NCBI GenBank assembly: GCA_956465555.1
Contig: OY101118.1
Span: 558,001 to 622,000 of the forward strand
Origin: Nitzschia sp. pyKryTriq1
Taxonomy: Eukaryota; Bacillariophyta; Bacillariophyceae; Bacillariales; Bacillariaceae
Length of the DNA: 64,000 bases
Direction: 5' to 3'
The notes beneath the pieces are model-generated. The model ran no database searches. It was not told the DNA's origin and saw only the letters and a program-made list of their open reading frames with translations. Below, piece by piece: positions 1 through 9,172 of the stretch. A program made the position numbers and the translations under genes. Each line of letters opens with the position of its first letter. Within the stretch, counting starts at the first letter, position 1.

Positions 1-131
1 AAATTCAACGGCAACATGTCAATGGGATGATCTATAAAAATGAGAAAACGATCTAGTCTACCTCGTGACACGAGACCACAAGCAAGATAACAATCAACTA
101 AAATAGATCATCTTTCTTCGATTCCATCACC

Positions 132-944
132 ATGGGCCAATGTGCCTCTCAACCCCATAACGTATTGACATATGAGTTCGATCCTTATAAGGACTTGGAC
201 ATGAAGCTTTTCACAATTTCCAATTCTGAGGCCTACAACCGAGTAAGGCTCGCAGGATCCCAATGCATAAAGATAAACGGTGTGCAAGGCACTACTTATC
301 CAAATGATTATATGCCATCGATCAAGACGAAACGAAGGGGCTCTAAAGATGACACATCTTGTCGACTTGTCAATCTAAATGTCGCGGCTCAGGGCAATCC
401 ATACGGAGGTTCGGCTAGAGTCTTGTTAACAACCAAGGCCCCACGACTCACAAAGGCAGGCCCCCCCACACTTGATGTTGTATTTCGAGACAATACCACA
501 GTTCGAGTGGGATTCCAACTGATGCCACGATCATCCTCATCTGCCGGCGCAAGAACAATCGACGAGAAGAATAACAATGCCTGGATGGCAACGAGTATCC
601 ATTTCAATGATGTGGCATTTCCGAGGTTTCGGATCCAAATGACTCGAAAAGAATTCCCGTTTTTGGTCCAACTCTTTGATGGAAAGACCAACGAAACATA
701 CGTCTCCTTATTGACCTACGGAGCCGCAAAAAATCAACCCCGGACAATGCACGCATTTCGGAGAAACATCGATACACCAGAAAAGGCCAGAAAAGCGTAC
801 TATTCTGAGCTGTTTGCTGTATTGGACGAGGATCAAGGCCTTTTAGCATTTCAAGACGGACTAGCAACAGATACCGAAAAGGCAACCTTTTGTATCATGT
901 TGCTAATGAGAATGCGATTGCTCACATGCAATGGAGATTGGTAG
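132..944 (+). CDS. Unknown protein with N-terminal acylation signal
   Basis: A single-exon ORF of 270 residues starts in a good context (ACCATGG). The N-terminus MGQCAS has Gly2 for N-myristoylation and Cys4 for palmitoylation, so the protein is probably anchored to the cytosolic face of a membrane. There is no signal peptide or transmembrane segment. The body is beta-rich in appearance, with alternating hydrophobic stretches and a basic patch near residues 66-72 (KTKRRGS). I do not recognise a domain; a lipid-binding or tubby/LURP-like fold is only a guess. It is tail to tail with the next gene, about 86 bp away. The acyl anchor is inferred from the motif alone. Confidence 0.7.
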   Translation: MGQCASQPHNVLTYEFDPYKDLDMKLFTISNSEAYNRVRLAGSQCIKINGVQGTTYPNDYMPSIKTKRRGSKDDTSCRLVNLNVAAQGNPYGGSARVLLTTKAPRLTKAGPPTLDVVFRDNTTVRVGFQLMPRSSSSAGARTIDEKNNNAWMATSIHFNDVAFPRFRIQMTRKEFPFLVQLFDGKTNETYVSLLTYGAAKNQPRTMHAFRRNIDTPEKARKAYYSELFAVLDEDQGLLAFQDGLATDTEKATFCIMLLMRMRLLTCNGDW

Positions 945-1030
945 AAATAAAGTTGTGTCTTCACGGTGTATACATGTACATTTCTAATGGGACTGGTCAA
1001 TTTTTGTTCTTAAAAAAGATGCTTCTGTGG

Positions 1031-2221
1031 TCACTGGTGCTTAATTACGGTAGATAGATCTTCATATAAGTGCTCATGTTCCACTCGATTCAATGGGTCT
1101 GGGCACGTTTTGAATGCTTCTGAGTAGAAAGTCCACACAAAGCTGTCCGCGGGAGGGCGTTCCCCGTATAGATGCTGAAATTCCAACAGGCGGGCTTGGC
1201 CACAAAACCAGGAACCTTTGGCCGAGCGTTTTTCAAAAATGGATACCGGAAATCGAGGCGCCTTTTCAAGTGCGGGAATCCAAGTGTCTGTCGACTTTGG
1301 TAAATCAATATAGCCACATAAGTATTCCCCAGGGTAAACGTCGCATGGTTTCACTGAAGGATGAGAACCAAGCCAATGCTCCATGGCAAATCGATTGCGG
1401 CCGACAAAATATTCATCTTCATATTGTTGAAACGTAGGCTTTGGAATGGATGGATCCTTTGCCTGCTGCATAACAGCCGTCATCAGATTTTCCATCTTGT
1501 CCCCAAATTGGTTGGGTGGAATGAGTTTTTGAATGTAGGAGCACGTACTCGTCCACATATTGCCGGCCATGTGCATGTGCGGGAAGGGCGAGAATCGAGC
1601 TCCACAAACATTACAGGAATTTTCGTCGCCATCGATGTTTTTAGTACCGATCATTTGACACGAATCTGAAAAGGCTCCCTTGGTGAGCAATGTTCGAAAA
1701 TGTCGATTTTTCGGCGTCGGATGTAGGGATCCTTTGTCGTGCAGGTAGGTGACAAGGGTGTCGGGGTGCTCCAGACAATAGTCGTACAACGCTTGTAACG
1801 TCAAGCCTTCATCGCCCTTTTCTGTATACTGGATAAGATGGCATTTGTTCCCACATTCTTTTTGGATTTCGTCAGTGGCATTGTGCCCGATTACGTTATA
1901 GAAAAGCTCGGCCGAATCGAGGAGACGGGAGTTGCGCTTTTCGGCTAGCTGTTCTTTGATGATGCCCATAGCTCGGTAGTTCTTTTCTGCGTTGGGAATA
2001 TAAATATTGTAAAATATGGCTCGAGGGCGAGGATCAGTCTGAAAGGGTACTCTGTTGTGGCCAGTGTCGTGGTCGTCGTGATTGTTCGACAGCGAGAAGC
2101 GATGATCCGTTGGAGCAAGTATTTGCGAGGATTGGAAGAGAAAGACGGATGCTGCCAGAAACGAAGCTCCCAAGAAAGCAACATGGAAACGTGAGCTTCG
2201 CTGGTGCTTTTTGGATGCCAT
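1031..2221 (-). CDS. Type II membrane protein, Golgi glycosyltransferase-like
   Basis: A 396-residue ORF without introns. A short basic N-terminus is followed by one hydrophobic segment (about residues 13-30), giving a type II topology typical of Golgi enzymes. The lumenal part has many Cys residues (CGNKC, CNVCG, several singles), a run TYLHDKGSLH that resembles a motif seen in uncharacterised algal glycan-related proteins, and an acidic stretch QYEDEYFVGRN. No named glycosyltransferase family could be assigned with confidence. The lumenal location follows from topology; the enzymatic role is inference. It faces the next gene head to head across 565 bp. Confidence 0.6.
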   Translation of the reverse strand: MASKKHQRSSRFHVAFLGASFLAASVFLFQSSQILAPTDHRFSLSNNHDDHDTGHNRVPFQTDPRPRAIFYNIYIPNAEKNYRAMGIIKEQLAEKRNSRLLDSAELFYNVIGHNATDEIQKECGNKCHLIQYTEKGDEGLTLQALYDYCLEHPDTLVTYLHDKGSLHPTPKNRHFRTLLTKGAFSDSCQMIGTKNIDGDENSCNVCGARFSPFPHMHMAGNMWTSTCSYIQKLIPPNQFGDKMENLMTAVMQQAKDPSIPKPTFQQYEDEYFVGRNRFAMEHWLGSHPSVKPCDVYPGEYLCGYIDLPKSTDTWIPALEKAPRFPVSIFEKRSAKGSWFCGQARLLEFQHLYGERPPADSFVWTFYSEAFKTCPDPLNRVEHEHLYEDLSTVIKHQ

Positions 2222-2786
2222 GGGGTGGTTTGGGGTTGAAAATCAAATGCTGGTTGCTGCTACTATGCTGGTCATCGTCAGAAGAATATCATCATCACCA
2301 TCAAAATGGACGATGTCGCCAGATTGCTTATTGCTTGAGAGTGTCGTCGGATGTCGAGAGGAGTTGCATGCGAGGTGCTTCTGAAAGACAGCGGCGGATC
2401 TTATCGCCTTTTCATCGGAGCAAAAAGCACAACCGCTCGCCATGCGCAGTGGTCTGTCAGGCATCAGGCATCGACTTTCACAACGGTAAACCGTGACACG
2501 ACATGATTTAGCGAGCTCGTGAACCATGAAATGTCGTGACTGGGCGCAAGATCCAGGTTTTTGGCGGCGGGAACAAAAAATTGGCCGCGACGATGACCGC
2601 TCGATAGGAACGGAACTGGTGCAGTATTACCGGTACGATGTACGATGCGCATGCAAGCAAGCACGCAGCCATTCAGCATTCAGCGAGAGACGACGTCTTG
2701 TACCAGGAATCAATAACCTACTCTAGAGAATTGGTCAATAGCGTCACATAATCATCAAGCAAGCAAGCAATAATAATAATTGTAAT
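2222..2786. other. Divergent intergenic region
   Basis: The region lies between two divergently transcribed genes and probably carries both promoters. Short AAGCAAGCAAGCAAT and ATAATAATAAT runs precede the downstream start. No gene is supported. Confidence 0.5.
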
Positions 2787-3359
2787 ATGACGGTGAGGCG
2801 ATACCATGAAGGAAAAGCCATTATATTGGAAAATGAAACCTACGTGACCAACGAACAGGGAATCCTCGTCCGTCGTGTCGAGATGGTTCTGGAGGATGGC
2901 ACCGAACACATCCAAGACACGCCTGTGGACGGTCACTCAGCTGCCCAATACCGTCCACCGGCATCGGCTCCAACTGAGGACGAAGTCAATATTCCCATTG
3001 TGCATGCAACAACAGTGCCAGCAGGGTATGATCCTCCCAGTCCTAGTAGCACAACGTTTCAAGCCTCGACGGGGTCTGTCGCAGTCGTTACAGGGCCACC
3101 AGAGCCTCCAAGAGTCGCCGTCGTCACTGGACCACCGAGGCCTCCAGCTCCTCCGCAGGTATACTACACGCCATCATCGCGTTACATTTATCGCGACCAG
3201 AGAACAGGAGCTTGTGTGATATGTGGTTTATCGCTTGTTGCATGCTTCCTGATATGCTGCTGCTGTTTCCTCCCAGTAGTCATATTTCCAATTATTTGGG
3301 CATCAGGAGCCTGGAACGGTGAATATGATGATGCTATTTGGAACGACGACCATTACTGA
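2787..3359 (+). CDS. Pro-rich, Cys-rich single-span membrane protein
   Basis: A 190-residue protein with no signal peptide. Residues 1-55 are polar, then a Pro-rich, low-complexity segment runs to about residue 130 and includes two copies of a VAVVTGPP motif. One hydrophobic segment near the C-terminus (about residues 143-170) contains a Cys cluster (ICCCCF), a likely palmitoylation site, followed by an acidic tail. This pattern suits a tail-anchored or type II membrane protein. The proline-rich part could bind SH3 or WW domains. The function is unknown to me. Confidence 0.6.
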   Translation: MTVRRYHEGKAIILENETYVTNEQGILVRRVEMVLEDGTEHIQDTPVDGHSAAQYRPPASAPTEDEVNIPIVHATTVPAGYDPPSPSSTTFQASTGSVAVVTGPPEPPRVAVVTGPPRPPAPPQVYYTPSSRYIYRDQRTGACVICGLSLVACFLICCCCFLPVVIFPIIWASGAWNGEYDDAIWNDDHY

Positions 3360-3597
3360 TATTGGTTCCTCTGTCTGAAAAACTCTACCGGTACAAGTAC
3401 CAGTATGTACCGGTACCGATACAGTCTACCAGGCGAGGGATTATTCGTCGTCGTGCACGTCTTGCCCGCAAACATCAATAATTACTGTCGGCAGATCCTG
3501 GTGTATCACCGAAATGAGGCCTTTCTTCTTGCCACGGAGAAAAACATCATGATGTTTGTCCATCAGCAGCAGGGATGGAAGAGTAGGGACGCATACT

Positions 3598-4075
3598 ACT
3601 TACATTATCTTCTGGGAAACAAGCGAAACGCGAAATGCCTCCCCAGAGTTCTCTATGCTCATTAAGTATTGAATTCTCTGTTTCCTGCTACTAGACTGCT
3701 GTGGACCAGCAACTCAAGATCGCCCTGCTGGTCCTTTTCGACATTTACTGTAGTAGTGCCTTTTCCCATGCACCACAACATCATACTACGGTACAAGTAG
3801 TGAGCCTTGGAAGCAAAATCGGCCATACATACAGTAACGGTACAAGTAGCGAAAGGGTTCGAATGTTCTACGGGCCTTGGAGTCAGATTATTGCTGAGAA
3901 GGGGCATACTTACATTATCTAACAAGCGAAACGCGAAATGCCTTCCCCAAAGTTCTCTAGTATGCTCTTTAGGTACTGAATTCTCTGTTTCCTGCTACTC
4001 TTCTACTTACCGGTAGTAAAGTTCTGTGGACCAGCTTTATTCTAATAAGATCGCCCTGGTCCTTTTCGACATTTT
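3598..4075. repeat. Diverged direct duplication, two copies about 310 bp apart
   Basis: Copy 1 (about 3598-3745) and copy 2 (about 3908-4075) share ordered blocks: ACTTACATTATCT, AACAAGCGAAACGCGAAATG, TGAATTCTCTGTTTCCTGCT, CTGTGGACCAGC and GGTCCTTTTCGACATTT. Copy 2 has small insertions, including one TACCGGTA. Neither copy is coding in any frame throughout, so this looks like a duplicated intergenic segment or the remains of a non-coding element. Confidence 0.75.
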
Positions 4076-4405
4076 TGGTCTTGGAATGAAGGGCACGACT
4101 TCAGCTACAGCAGTATCATGACGTGTGTTCTTCCTGTATTTTAGGGTGAACGAGGATACGAACAAGACCTCTCAATCATTGATTGTTGATTGTTGTACCT
4201 ACGTACCTTACTCTACATAGTTTTTACTCGGCCGGCCACATGATCGGGCGGGAACCCGAGCGAAATTCGCTCGGATTTTATTCAAAGGAGGCAATGGCTT
4301 TTAGATTCTCATCCGTTCGCTTGCTTGAAAATCATTGTCTATCTTCTCTATTTTGTCCGACAATGCTTTTTATTTATTGGACGTGCTGATGGAAAGCGCC
4401 GTGTG

Positions 4406-4512
4406 GTGATTCTCACGGATAATAAGGGCATATTGACATTAATATCAATTATGCGGCGGTGATTCTCACGGATAGTAAAGGCATATTCGACATTTATGTC
4501 AATTATGCGGCG
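4406..4512. repeat. Tandem pair of 53/54-bp repeats
   Basis: Two adjacent units, 4406-4458 and 4459-4512, each start with GTGATTCTCACGGATA and end with TCAATTATGCGGCG. They differ at a few positions and by one inserted base. They lie 180 bp upstream of the next gene and could be regulatory or simple duplication products. Confidence 0.8.
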
Positions 4513-4690
4513 TTCCGTTTGCGGGGATTCTCGTTCGTTCATTCTCTGTTCATTCTAATTCTCTCGCGTCGAATAGCCTTGTTCTTTTTGGTCGTGCTGA
4601 TGAGCCTTGCAAAAAAAGGTAACTCCTACAAAAGAAGTATCTCATAAAATATTCAAACCAAACATCTGGTAAAGCCCTAGCGTCACCATC

Positions 4691-5236
4691 ATGTACTCCA
4701 TCAATAACATCAACATGTCTTTGCCTATGGTTCTTGAGCAGGAGAAGGAGCTAAGCGAAGAGTTCACCTGTACCAAAAGGAATATCTTGAACAAGAAGAG
4801 ACGGCGATCATTACCGGAAAAAAAAGTATCATTTTCTGAGAGATCTCAGGTTAGGTATGCGCTCCATCATGATGAATATACAGCTGAGGAGATCGCTGCA
4901 TGCTGGTATAGCAGGGAGGAGTCCTCGGAGATTACACGAAAAAGTGTAGCCCTAATAAAAAAGATCATCCAGGGCAAGGCTCAAAAATTCTGTACCAGAG
5001 GACTCGAGCACATGACACCGGAAGCGACCGAGGAACGCGAAAGTAGAAGAAGGAACGCCTACAACGCCGTGCTCGAGGAACAGGATAAGCAGTACTTCGA
5101 TGGCCGTGTTAATTCGGAATCGATTGCAAGAAGATACCAACAAGTAGCTGCAACAGAAAGCCAGCAAAGAGCTTGTGAGATCGGCCGCAATGATGCGATG
5201 ATGTTCATGAAAAAATCGCAAAAGCAAAAACATTAA
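4691..5236 (+). CDS. Lineage-specific 181-residue protein
   Basis: A single-exon protein, basic N-terminal half (NKKRRRSLPEKK may be a nuclear signal) followed by a block V-x-F-S-E-x-S-x-V, then H-H-D-E-Y-T-x-E-E-I-x-x-C-W-Y. I know this block (acidic and aromatic, ending in CWY) as a recurrent pattern in many uncharacterised diatom proteins, but it has no function name. The C-terminal half is charged and helical, with spaced Arg and Glu and a YQQVAATESQQRACEIGRND segment. No membrane segment. The two Met codons at 4691 and 4715 are both possible starts. Convergent with the Hsp100 gene, 119 bp away. Confidence 0.65.
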   Translation: MYSINNINMSLPMVLEQEKELSEEFTCTKRNILNKKRRRSLPEKKVSFSERSQVRYALHHDEYTAEEIAACWYSREESSEITRKSVALIKKIIQGKAQKFCTRGLEHMTPEATEERESRRRNAYNAVLEEQDKQYFDGRVNSESIARRYQQVAATESQQRACEIGRNDAMMFMKKSQKQKH

Positions 5237-5355
5237 AACATGCTAGAGTCTCTTATTCAATTGCGTACATTGCGATGGTAGCATTCTGTAGTCCACAATC
5301 TAGCTTTATTACTAATAGTCTCTTTGGATTATAGCATACTTTCATGACATCAATC

Positions 5356-8300
5356 CTATTGGAAAGCGTCTGGTTCGCGCTTTGGAGGGTCGTCAAGGTT
5401 CGGGAGGTTCCCAAAAGTTGCCCGATAATCCAGACTCTCTCGGCTGATTCCAGAATCCTCGTCGACATCGATGAGAACTGATTCACCGTCCAGCGTACGT
5501 GTAATTTCTACTACTCGCTTCCCAGAATTTGGATCCTTCAGATTTACGGACACTTCATCCCCTTGGTCAATGAATTCACTCATGATAGCTTCTGCGAGTG
5601 TATCCTCGAGGTATCGTTGTACTGCTCTTCGAATGGGTCGTGCACCATAAACACTTGATACACCCAGAGCCTCTCGCGTAGCAATTTCAGCAATATTGTC
5701 GGAAACAACCAATCGGATGTTCTGATCGTCCTTTGCACGCGCCACTGTGTCAGCGATGAGATTCTTAGAGATCTCCTTCAGGTTTTCGTATGCCAAAGGC
5801 GCGAACACAATAATTTCGTCAATGCGGTTTAATAACTCGGGTCTCATCGCCTCTTCGAGGGCCCCCTTGACAACTTCAGTTGTCAGCTCTGTCTGGTCAA
5901 CATCGGCATCTGCCGCCTTAGCCGCCTGTATGATTTCCTTGCTGCCAATGTTCGAGGTCATGACAAAAATATTGTTCTTAAAGCTAATCGTACGCCCTTT
6001 CCCGTCCGTGAGAGATCCTTCATCCATGATTTGTAATAAGATGTTGAGCACGTCTTCGTGGGCTTTTTCGAGCTCGTCGAAGAGAATGACGGAATGCGGT
6101 GCCCTGCGAACGGCTTCTGTAAGCTGACCTCCCTCATCATAACCCACATAGCCCGGTGGCGCTCCAATCAATCGACTCGTTGAGAAGCGATCCATGTACT
6201 CGCTGCCATCGATACGAATAATGTCTTTTTCTTGTCCATAGTAAGTTTCTGCCAGTGCCTTGCACAGCTCCGTTTTACCTGAGGGTAGAACAATGTGTGA
6301 GCTTGCAACTGCAAATGATTTCCATTCGGTTTGCGTTACGACATTACTATACATTGTACACTTACCAACCCCGGTTGGACCGCAGAAGAGAAGACTTGAC
6401 ACAGGTCGTCTCCCGTCCCGCATACCACTACGGGCGCGACGAATGGCTTTGGCTACTGAGCGTACAGCAGGACTTTGTCCTTTGATTCGTTTCTCGAGTT
6501 CTTGTTCCAGATTCTTGAGGCGGGCCTTTTCACCTGTATCAAGCTTGCCAAGGGGGATGCCGGAAATTTGCGAGATGACTTCAGCAATCGCATCTTCAGT
6601 GACGATGAAAGATTCGCCATCTTCCACCATCTTGACCATCGATCCGGCTTCATCAATCAAGTCAATGGCTTTGTCTGGTAAGAATCGATCACTAATGTAG
6701 CGATTCGACAATTTTGTGGCGGCCAATAGTGCATTGTAGGTGTACTCCACGCCATGGAACTCTTCGTACTTGGGAGAAATCGCCGCCAAAATGTCCAAGG
6801 TCTCAAATACCGTTGGTTCCTTTACTTCTAGAGGTTGGAATCGTCTTTCCAACGCGCCATCCCGTTCTATGTATCGCCGATATTCGGCTGTGGTTGTGGC
6901 ACCCATTATTCTCAATTCCCCACGAGCCAGAGCCGGTTTCAAGATGTTTGCCGCATTCATGGCGCCATCACCTCCACCTCCAGTCCCGATCAAATTGTGA
7001 ATCTCATCAATGAACAAAATGACATTGTTCTCGGACGCCTCCTTGATCAGATTTTTTATTTTCTTTTCAAAGTCACCTCGATTGCTTGTACCAGCGACCA
7101 ATCCTGCAAGCTCAATACTGATCAGCCGAGCTCCCAGGAGAGATTTGGGACAGGGTGGGAGTTCGTAATCCACCATTTCCGTTCCATTCTCCTCTCCACC
7201 GTTGGCCGTGTCCTTTTTGCCTCCACGGTTCAGAATATTCCCAAGGCGCTTTCGGATTTTCGATGTTGGCTTTGCCTCTTCGGCGATTTCGCTCACCTCC
7301 CGAAGCCCGTTGGCCAAGACTTGTGCGATTCCTTCCGCCACAGCAGTCTTACCGACACCTAGATAGTACGAGGAGAAGAGTTCAAGAGTCATTCATCCAC
7401 TGGTGTCAGGGTGGGAAAAGCGCGCTTGCACGTGATGGATACTCAACTTACCAGGGTCTCCTATCAAGCACGGATTGTTTTTTCGACGCCGTCCCAAGGT
7501 CCGAAGCGCGGTACGGATTTCCATGTCTCGCCCAAAGACTAGATCCAATTTGCCCTCCAAGGCCATTTGAGTCAAATCCACACCGACTTCACTCAATGTG
7601 TTGGTGTTGCCACCCGCACCTCCAATGACGACTTGCTCTCGAATCACCAAATCATCGTTCGAAGCTTCTACGGGTGTCATTGGCAGGACGTTGACCAAAT
7701 CCTCACAAAATTTTGATACGGTAAACGAATTTTCTCCCCGTTTCAGAGACGAGATATCCCCCAGGACTTCCATGACGGGAACTTCTTCAATAGGTTTTCC
7801 ATTGCTGTATCCCATGAGTGCCAAGAGAAGATGCTCGGTTCTCACAGTTGAACTTTCCATTCGTTCCGCAATCTGCAAGGCTTTGTTCAAAATGGCGCGA
7901 GAGTCTTCCGAAAACGGCAGAGGATCTTTGGTAGGATTCGGGCCCTCCAATTTTACGTCCGTCTTGTAAGTTAGTGTCCGAATCACGGCTTGCTTGACTC
8001 CTTCCAATTCAAAGTCATACTTTCGCAAAGTTTGAGCGGCCCGTTCGGGTTTGGCGACAGCGCCGGCAAATAGAATTTCCGTCCGAAGAATATCCAAACC
8101 CAATTCATTCCCAAAGTCATGAGCCTCTTTCACAGCGGCTACGCAGTCATTCGACATTCGATCAAATACCATGGACAAGGAAAACGACGACGATGATGAC
8201 GACGACGAGGAGGAGCGTCTCGCATGGAGGACACGTCCCGCGGACGACACAAAAGATCCGCGAGCAGTGTTAGTTGTCCATGATGTCGACGCCGATGATG

Positions 8301-8409
8301 ACGAAAGACCCCTCAACGGTTTTGCGAAAGAAGTTGCCGGCGAAAAGGCTTCCGCAACATCTGGCGACCAAGGACTGCTGAACAACAGCAGAGAAAGGGT
8401 GATCTTCAT
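5356..8409 (-). CDS. Plastid-targeted Hsp100/Clp ATPase
   Basis: Model: complement(join(5356..6278, 6366..7358, 7452..8409)), 957 residues. Both introns (93 and 87 bp) start GTAAGT and end AG; removing them restores the two Walker A motifs, GDPGVGKT (317-324) and GPTGVGKT (646-653). The smaller intron is in frame and stop-free, so it could be misread as coding. Residues 1-21 are a signal peptide with cleavage VAEA|FSP, then a Ser-rich transit region, then a Clp N-terminal domain from about residue 80. Walker B is FIDEIHN in domain 1 and [11 protein letters not shown] in domain 2. The C-terminal part [13 protein letters not shown] is ClpC-like. It lacks the long ClpB middle domain, the ClpC UVR motif and the IGF/IGL loop that docks ClpP, and has an extra ~50 residues after the first Walker A helix. 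It probably unfolds or remodels stromal proteins without feeding ClpP. Confidence 0.9.
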
Positions 8410-9172
8410 AATGTGATGTTTGGTGTAGGCGAGGTTTGTCGTTGTTACTGACTCCCTCTCTTTGTGTTTAGTGTCGCAAAATATTACAAAAGACCGCCAT
8501 GGTCAAATCTCGGGCAAAGAGCTCTACCGTACAGTATCGGTATCATACAAGTACTCTATGTTGTAACCTCGCATCTTTTTCCTTGCTTGTGCCCGGCACG
8601 CGTCCTTGCTGACGTCGTTGGATCTTGCTGACATGATGAAAGAGCTCGTGCAAGCATCTTGCTCCTTGCGCTTCTGGACCTCTCAACTCGACTACGACGA
8701 CTGGTTCACGAATGAACCGAAGCCCCCAGTCCCCAGTCTCGCGAGATTGATGATGATGATTCTTCTTCTTCTTCGACGATGACGAAACTCTGCTACGTAC
8801 TCTGCTCGTATCTCGAAAAGCAGCGAAAAGGTGTTCTGTCTAATTTAGCAAGAGTAGACTACTTGACGCTCGAGAGCAATGAATCTCTCTTGCGCCGGAA
8901 CGACAAAAAGCCACACCAGACACCAGACAGTCCATTGATTGACTCAGTGGACTCTTTTTCACCCGTACGGGATCATCAGCGCTCTATTTGTCTGCACATC
9001 TACAGAGACGATGGTCGTATAGCTACAGTAGCTCTACTCTAGTAGAGAATGACTCCTAGTAGTAGACAGACAGTCCCTCTGAAGAGCTACAGGAAAAGTA
9101 GAAACAAGTGAGCCATTATCTTAGGAGCTCTTCACGTCCCTCATCGTGTATGCTTTATTTGCTTGCTAGCTA
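8410..9172. other. Intergenic region
   Basis: Upstream of the Hsp100 gene and downstream of the large sulfatase-like gene. It has a TTCTTCTTCTTCTTCG run near 8760 and short TAGTAG and CTACTAG repeats. A small ORF at 8779-9042 has no support. Confidence 0.5.

Larger units (their letters stand above)
3360..4690. other. Intergenic region with local duplications
   Basis: No convincing gene is present; the short ORFs here have no recognisable content. The region begins with two TACCGGTA palindromes (3386-3393 and 3408-3415), contains a diverged direct duplication and a tandem pair of ~54-bp repeats (listed separately), and ends upstream of the 181-residue family gene. Confidence 0.6.

Noticed and set aside
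3830-3860. GGTTCGAA-like segment as a tRNA B box
   Set aside because: No paired arms or A box at the right distance.
7359-7451. Break between two Hsp100 reading frames taken as two genes or a frameshift
   Set aside because: A GTAAGT...AG intron restores the Walker A motif GDPGVGKT exactly.
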